A stretch of 5,306 nucleotides of DNA from an uncultured Christensenellaceae bacterium. Its GTDB lineage: Bacteria; Bacillota; Clostridia; Christensenellales; Aristaeellaceae. Shown piece by piece: positions 3,949-5,306 of the stretch. Every line of letters begins with the position of its first letter. The first letter of the stretch is position 1. The notes below the pieces were generated by a model. It ran no database searches, had not been told where the DNA came from, and worked only from the letters and a program-made list of their open reading frames with translations. The DNA lies in the NCBI GenBank assembly GCA_905236495.1, contig CAJOPV010000121.1, forward strand, positions 1 through 5,306. Direction: 5' to 3'. The position numbers were made by a program, and so were the translations under genes.

Positions 3949-5271
3949 TTGGATAAGCAGGTGCTATGGGATAACGCATGCGCCATTATGCACGGCGATA
4001 TGACGGAGCTTACCTTCAATACCTGGATCAAAGCCGCCCTGCGCCCCCTGGGCTATTCCGGCGACCAGTTTTTTATTGAGGCGGTGACGGATTTTTACCA
4101 CCAGTTCGTGACGCCCCGGTATTCCGTGCTCATCAGCAATTCCCTGTCCCAGGCGGTGGGGAAGCCCATCAAGGCCCAGATCCTGACCCCGGCCCAGGCG
4201 GACGAGTACCGGGCGGGCATCACCCCGGACGAAAAGCCGGCGGACGAAAGCAGCCTGAACCCCAAATACACCTTCGATACCTTCGTGGTGGGCAGCAACA
4301 ACCGCTTCGCCCACGCGGCGGCCCTGGCGGTGGCGGAGGCCCCGGCGGACGCCTATAACCCCCTGTTCATTTACGGCGGCGTGGGCCTGGGAAAGACCCA
4401 CCTCATGCACGCCATCGGGCATTATATGCTGGCCCAGAAGCCCACGCTTCGGGTCAAATACGTGACCTCCGAAGCGTTTATGAACGAAATGGTGAATTCC
4501 CTGAACAAGCGCAATCAGGCCGAGTTCCGGGAGCGCTACCGCAATATCGACGTGCTGATGGTGGACGACATCCAGTTCCTCACCGGCAAAACGGGCACCC
4601 AGGAGGAATTTTTCCATACCTTCAACGCCCTGCATACCGCCGGGAAGCAGATCATCCTGTCCTCCGATAAGCCGCCCCGGGAAATCGCCAAGCTGGAGGA
4701 GAGGCTTCGCAGCCGCTTTGAGTGGGGCCTCATCGCCGATATCTCCAAGCCGGACCTGGAAACGCGGGTGGCGATATTGCAGCGCAAAGCGGAGGAAGAA
4801 TTGCTGCGGGTGGATACGGACGTGCTCACCATGATCGCCGAGCGGGTGTCCAGCAATATCCGGGAGCTGGAAGGGTGCCTCACCCGGCTGGTGGCCTATT
4901 CCTCCCTGACGGGACGGCCTGTGGATCGGGCCCTGGCGGAGGACGCCCTCAAGGAAATCTTCGCCCGGTCCGAGCCCCGGCACGTCACCTGCGAGGATGT
5001 GATGGACGCGGTGGCGACCTATTACAGCGTCACCGTGGAGGATCTGAAAAGCCCCCGCCGCAGCCGGGACGTGGCGGTGCCCCGGCAGATCGCCATGTAT
5101 ATCGCCCGGGAACTGGTGGGCGCGCCCCTGACCATGATCGGCGAGGCCTTTGGCGGGCGGGATCATTCCACCGTCAACCACGCCTGCCAGAAGGTGGCCT
5201 CCGAAATCAAAACCGCCCCTTCCCTCAATAACCTTGTCAGCGACCTGATGCAGCAATTGCAGGAGAAGTAA
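3949..5271 (+). CDS. dnaA: Chromosomal replication initiator DnaA
   Basis: The 440-residue product is a complete DnaA, the AAA+ ATPase that binds DnaA boxes, forms a filament, melts oriC and helps load the replicative helicase. Domain I spans about 1-78, with the LWDNA and FNTWI motifs. A short domain II linker covers about 79-104. The AAA+ core begins near YTFDTFVVG (107-115). It carries Walker A GGVGLGKT (143-150), Walker B VLMVDDIQF (202-210), sensor I around SSD (238-240), the arginine-finger region RLRSRFEWG (252-260) and sensor II NIRELEG (303-309). Domain IV holds the DNA-reading signature GGRDHSTVNHA (402-412). The start is TTG with GGAGA 8 bases upstream. A strong promoter and two DnaA boxes precede it, suggesting autoregulation. 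Length is normal and no key residue is missing. Asn410 replaces the usual hydrophobic residue of the signature. Confidence 0.98.
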   Translation: MDKQVLWDNACAIMHGDMTELTFNTWIKAALRPLGYSGDQFFIEAVTDFYHQFVTPRYSVLISNSLSQAVGKPIKAQILTPAQADEYRAGITPDEKPADESSLNPKYTFDTFVVGSNNRFAHAAALAVAEAPADAYNPLFIYGGVGLGKTHLMHAIGHYMLAQKPTLRVKYVTSEAFMNEMVNSLNKRNQAEFRERYRNIDVLMVDDIQFLTGKTGTQEEFFHTFNALHTAGKQIILSSDKPPREIAKLEERLRSRFEWGLIADISKPDLETRVAILQRKAEEELLRVDTDVLTMIAERVSSNIRELEGCLTRLVAYSSLTGRPVDRALAEDALKEIFARSEPRHVTCEDVMDAVATYYSVTVEDLKSPRRSRDVAVPRQIAMYIARELVGAPLTMIGEAFGGRDHSTVNHACQKVASEIKTAPSLNNLVSDLMQQLQEK

Positions 5272-5284
5272 TCAGTCATGGCGG

Positions 5285-5305
5285 AAGGGGCCGCCGCGGC
5301 TCCTT
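5285..5305 (+). terminator. Hairpin just after dnaA, possible terminator cut by the window end
   Basis: AAGGGGCCG (5285-5293) pairs with CGGCTCCTT (5297-5305), with one G-U wobble, around the loop CCG. It begins 13 bases after the dnaA stop. A T-run would be expected right after position 5305, but only one base remains in view. If confirmed, dnaA would be at least partly separated in transcription from the gene that follows, usually dnaN. Confidence 0.45.
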
Positions 5306-5306
5306 G

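Noticed and set aside
3752..3979. A 75-codon minus-strand frame across the dnaA promoter and start
   Set aside because: It runs against the promoter and DnaA boxes and overlaps the dnaA start; no coding signal.
3964..5256. A 430-codon open frame on the minus strand, opposite dnaA
   Set aside because: It is antisense to an unmistakable dnaA. Its translation is rich in Gly, His and Arg and low in structure, the usual shadow of GC-rich codon bias, and no ribosome site supports it.
5278..5306. Start of the next gene at ATG 5278
   Set aside because: The frame encodes an Ala-rich stretch unlike the start of dnaN, spacing to the nearest purine run is long, and the bases form a hairpin; too little is visible.

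Overview
This window looks like a chromosomal replication-origin neighbourhood from a GC-rich, Gram-positive-type bacterium, most likely a member of the Bacillota (Clostridia or a relative). The basis is a full-length DnaA with a Bacillota-style AAA+ core, a chromosomal Soj/Spo0J-type parAB pair beside it, strong purine-rich Shine-Dalgarno sites, and an exported serine hydrolase. The assignment below class level is open, because no rRNA or marker beyond DnaA/ParAB is present.

Layout. Positions 1-135 are non-coding, with two GC-rich inverted repeats that may end the leftward operon. Positions 136-3447 hold four genes all read leftward, in transcription order: an unrecognised 159-residue protein (2968-3447), parA/soj (2191-2949), parB/spo0J (1337-2179) and an exported beta-lactamase-family serine hydrolase (136-1335). 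Gaps are 18, 11 and 1 bases, each gene has its own Shine-Dalgarno site, and the last two junctions are tight enough for translational coupling. Positions 3448-3948 are a 501-base gene-free stretch that I read as an oriC candidate. It contains two GC hairpins, a block that is 73% A+T, three same-orientation DnaA boxes (one perfect), a strong rightward promoter and an attenuator-like hairpin plus T-run. dnaA (3949-5271) is read rightward from a TTG codon, and a hairpin follows its stop at the window edge.

How the parts fit. DnaA would bind the boxes, open the AT-rich block and start replication. Two boxes lie just downstream of the dnaA promoter, which suggests autoregulation. ParA and ParB would segregate the newly copied origins and tune DnaA. 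Both transcription units point away from the gap, so they run with the forks leaving it. The less ordinary points are the unrecognised gene heading the par operon, the cell-envelope hydrolase closing it, and the direct parAB/dnaA divergence where many Bacillota carry rpmH-rnpA-yidC-jag and other genes. I see no mobile element, CRISPR array, tRNA or rRNA, and no clear evidence of a wholly new system.
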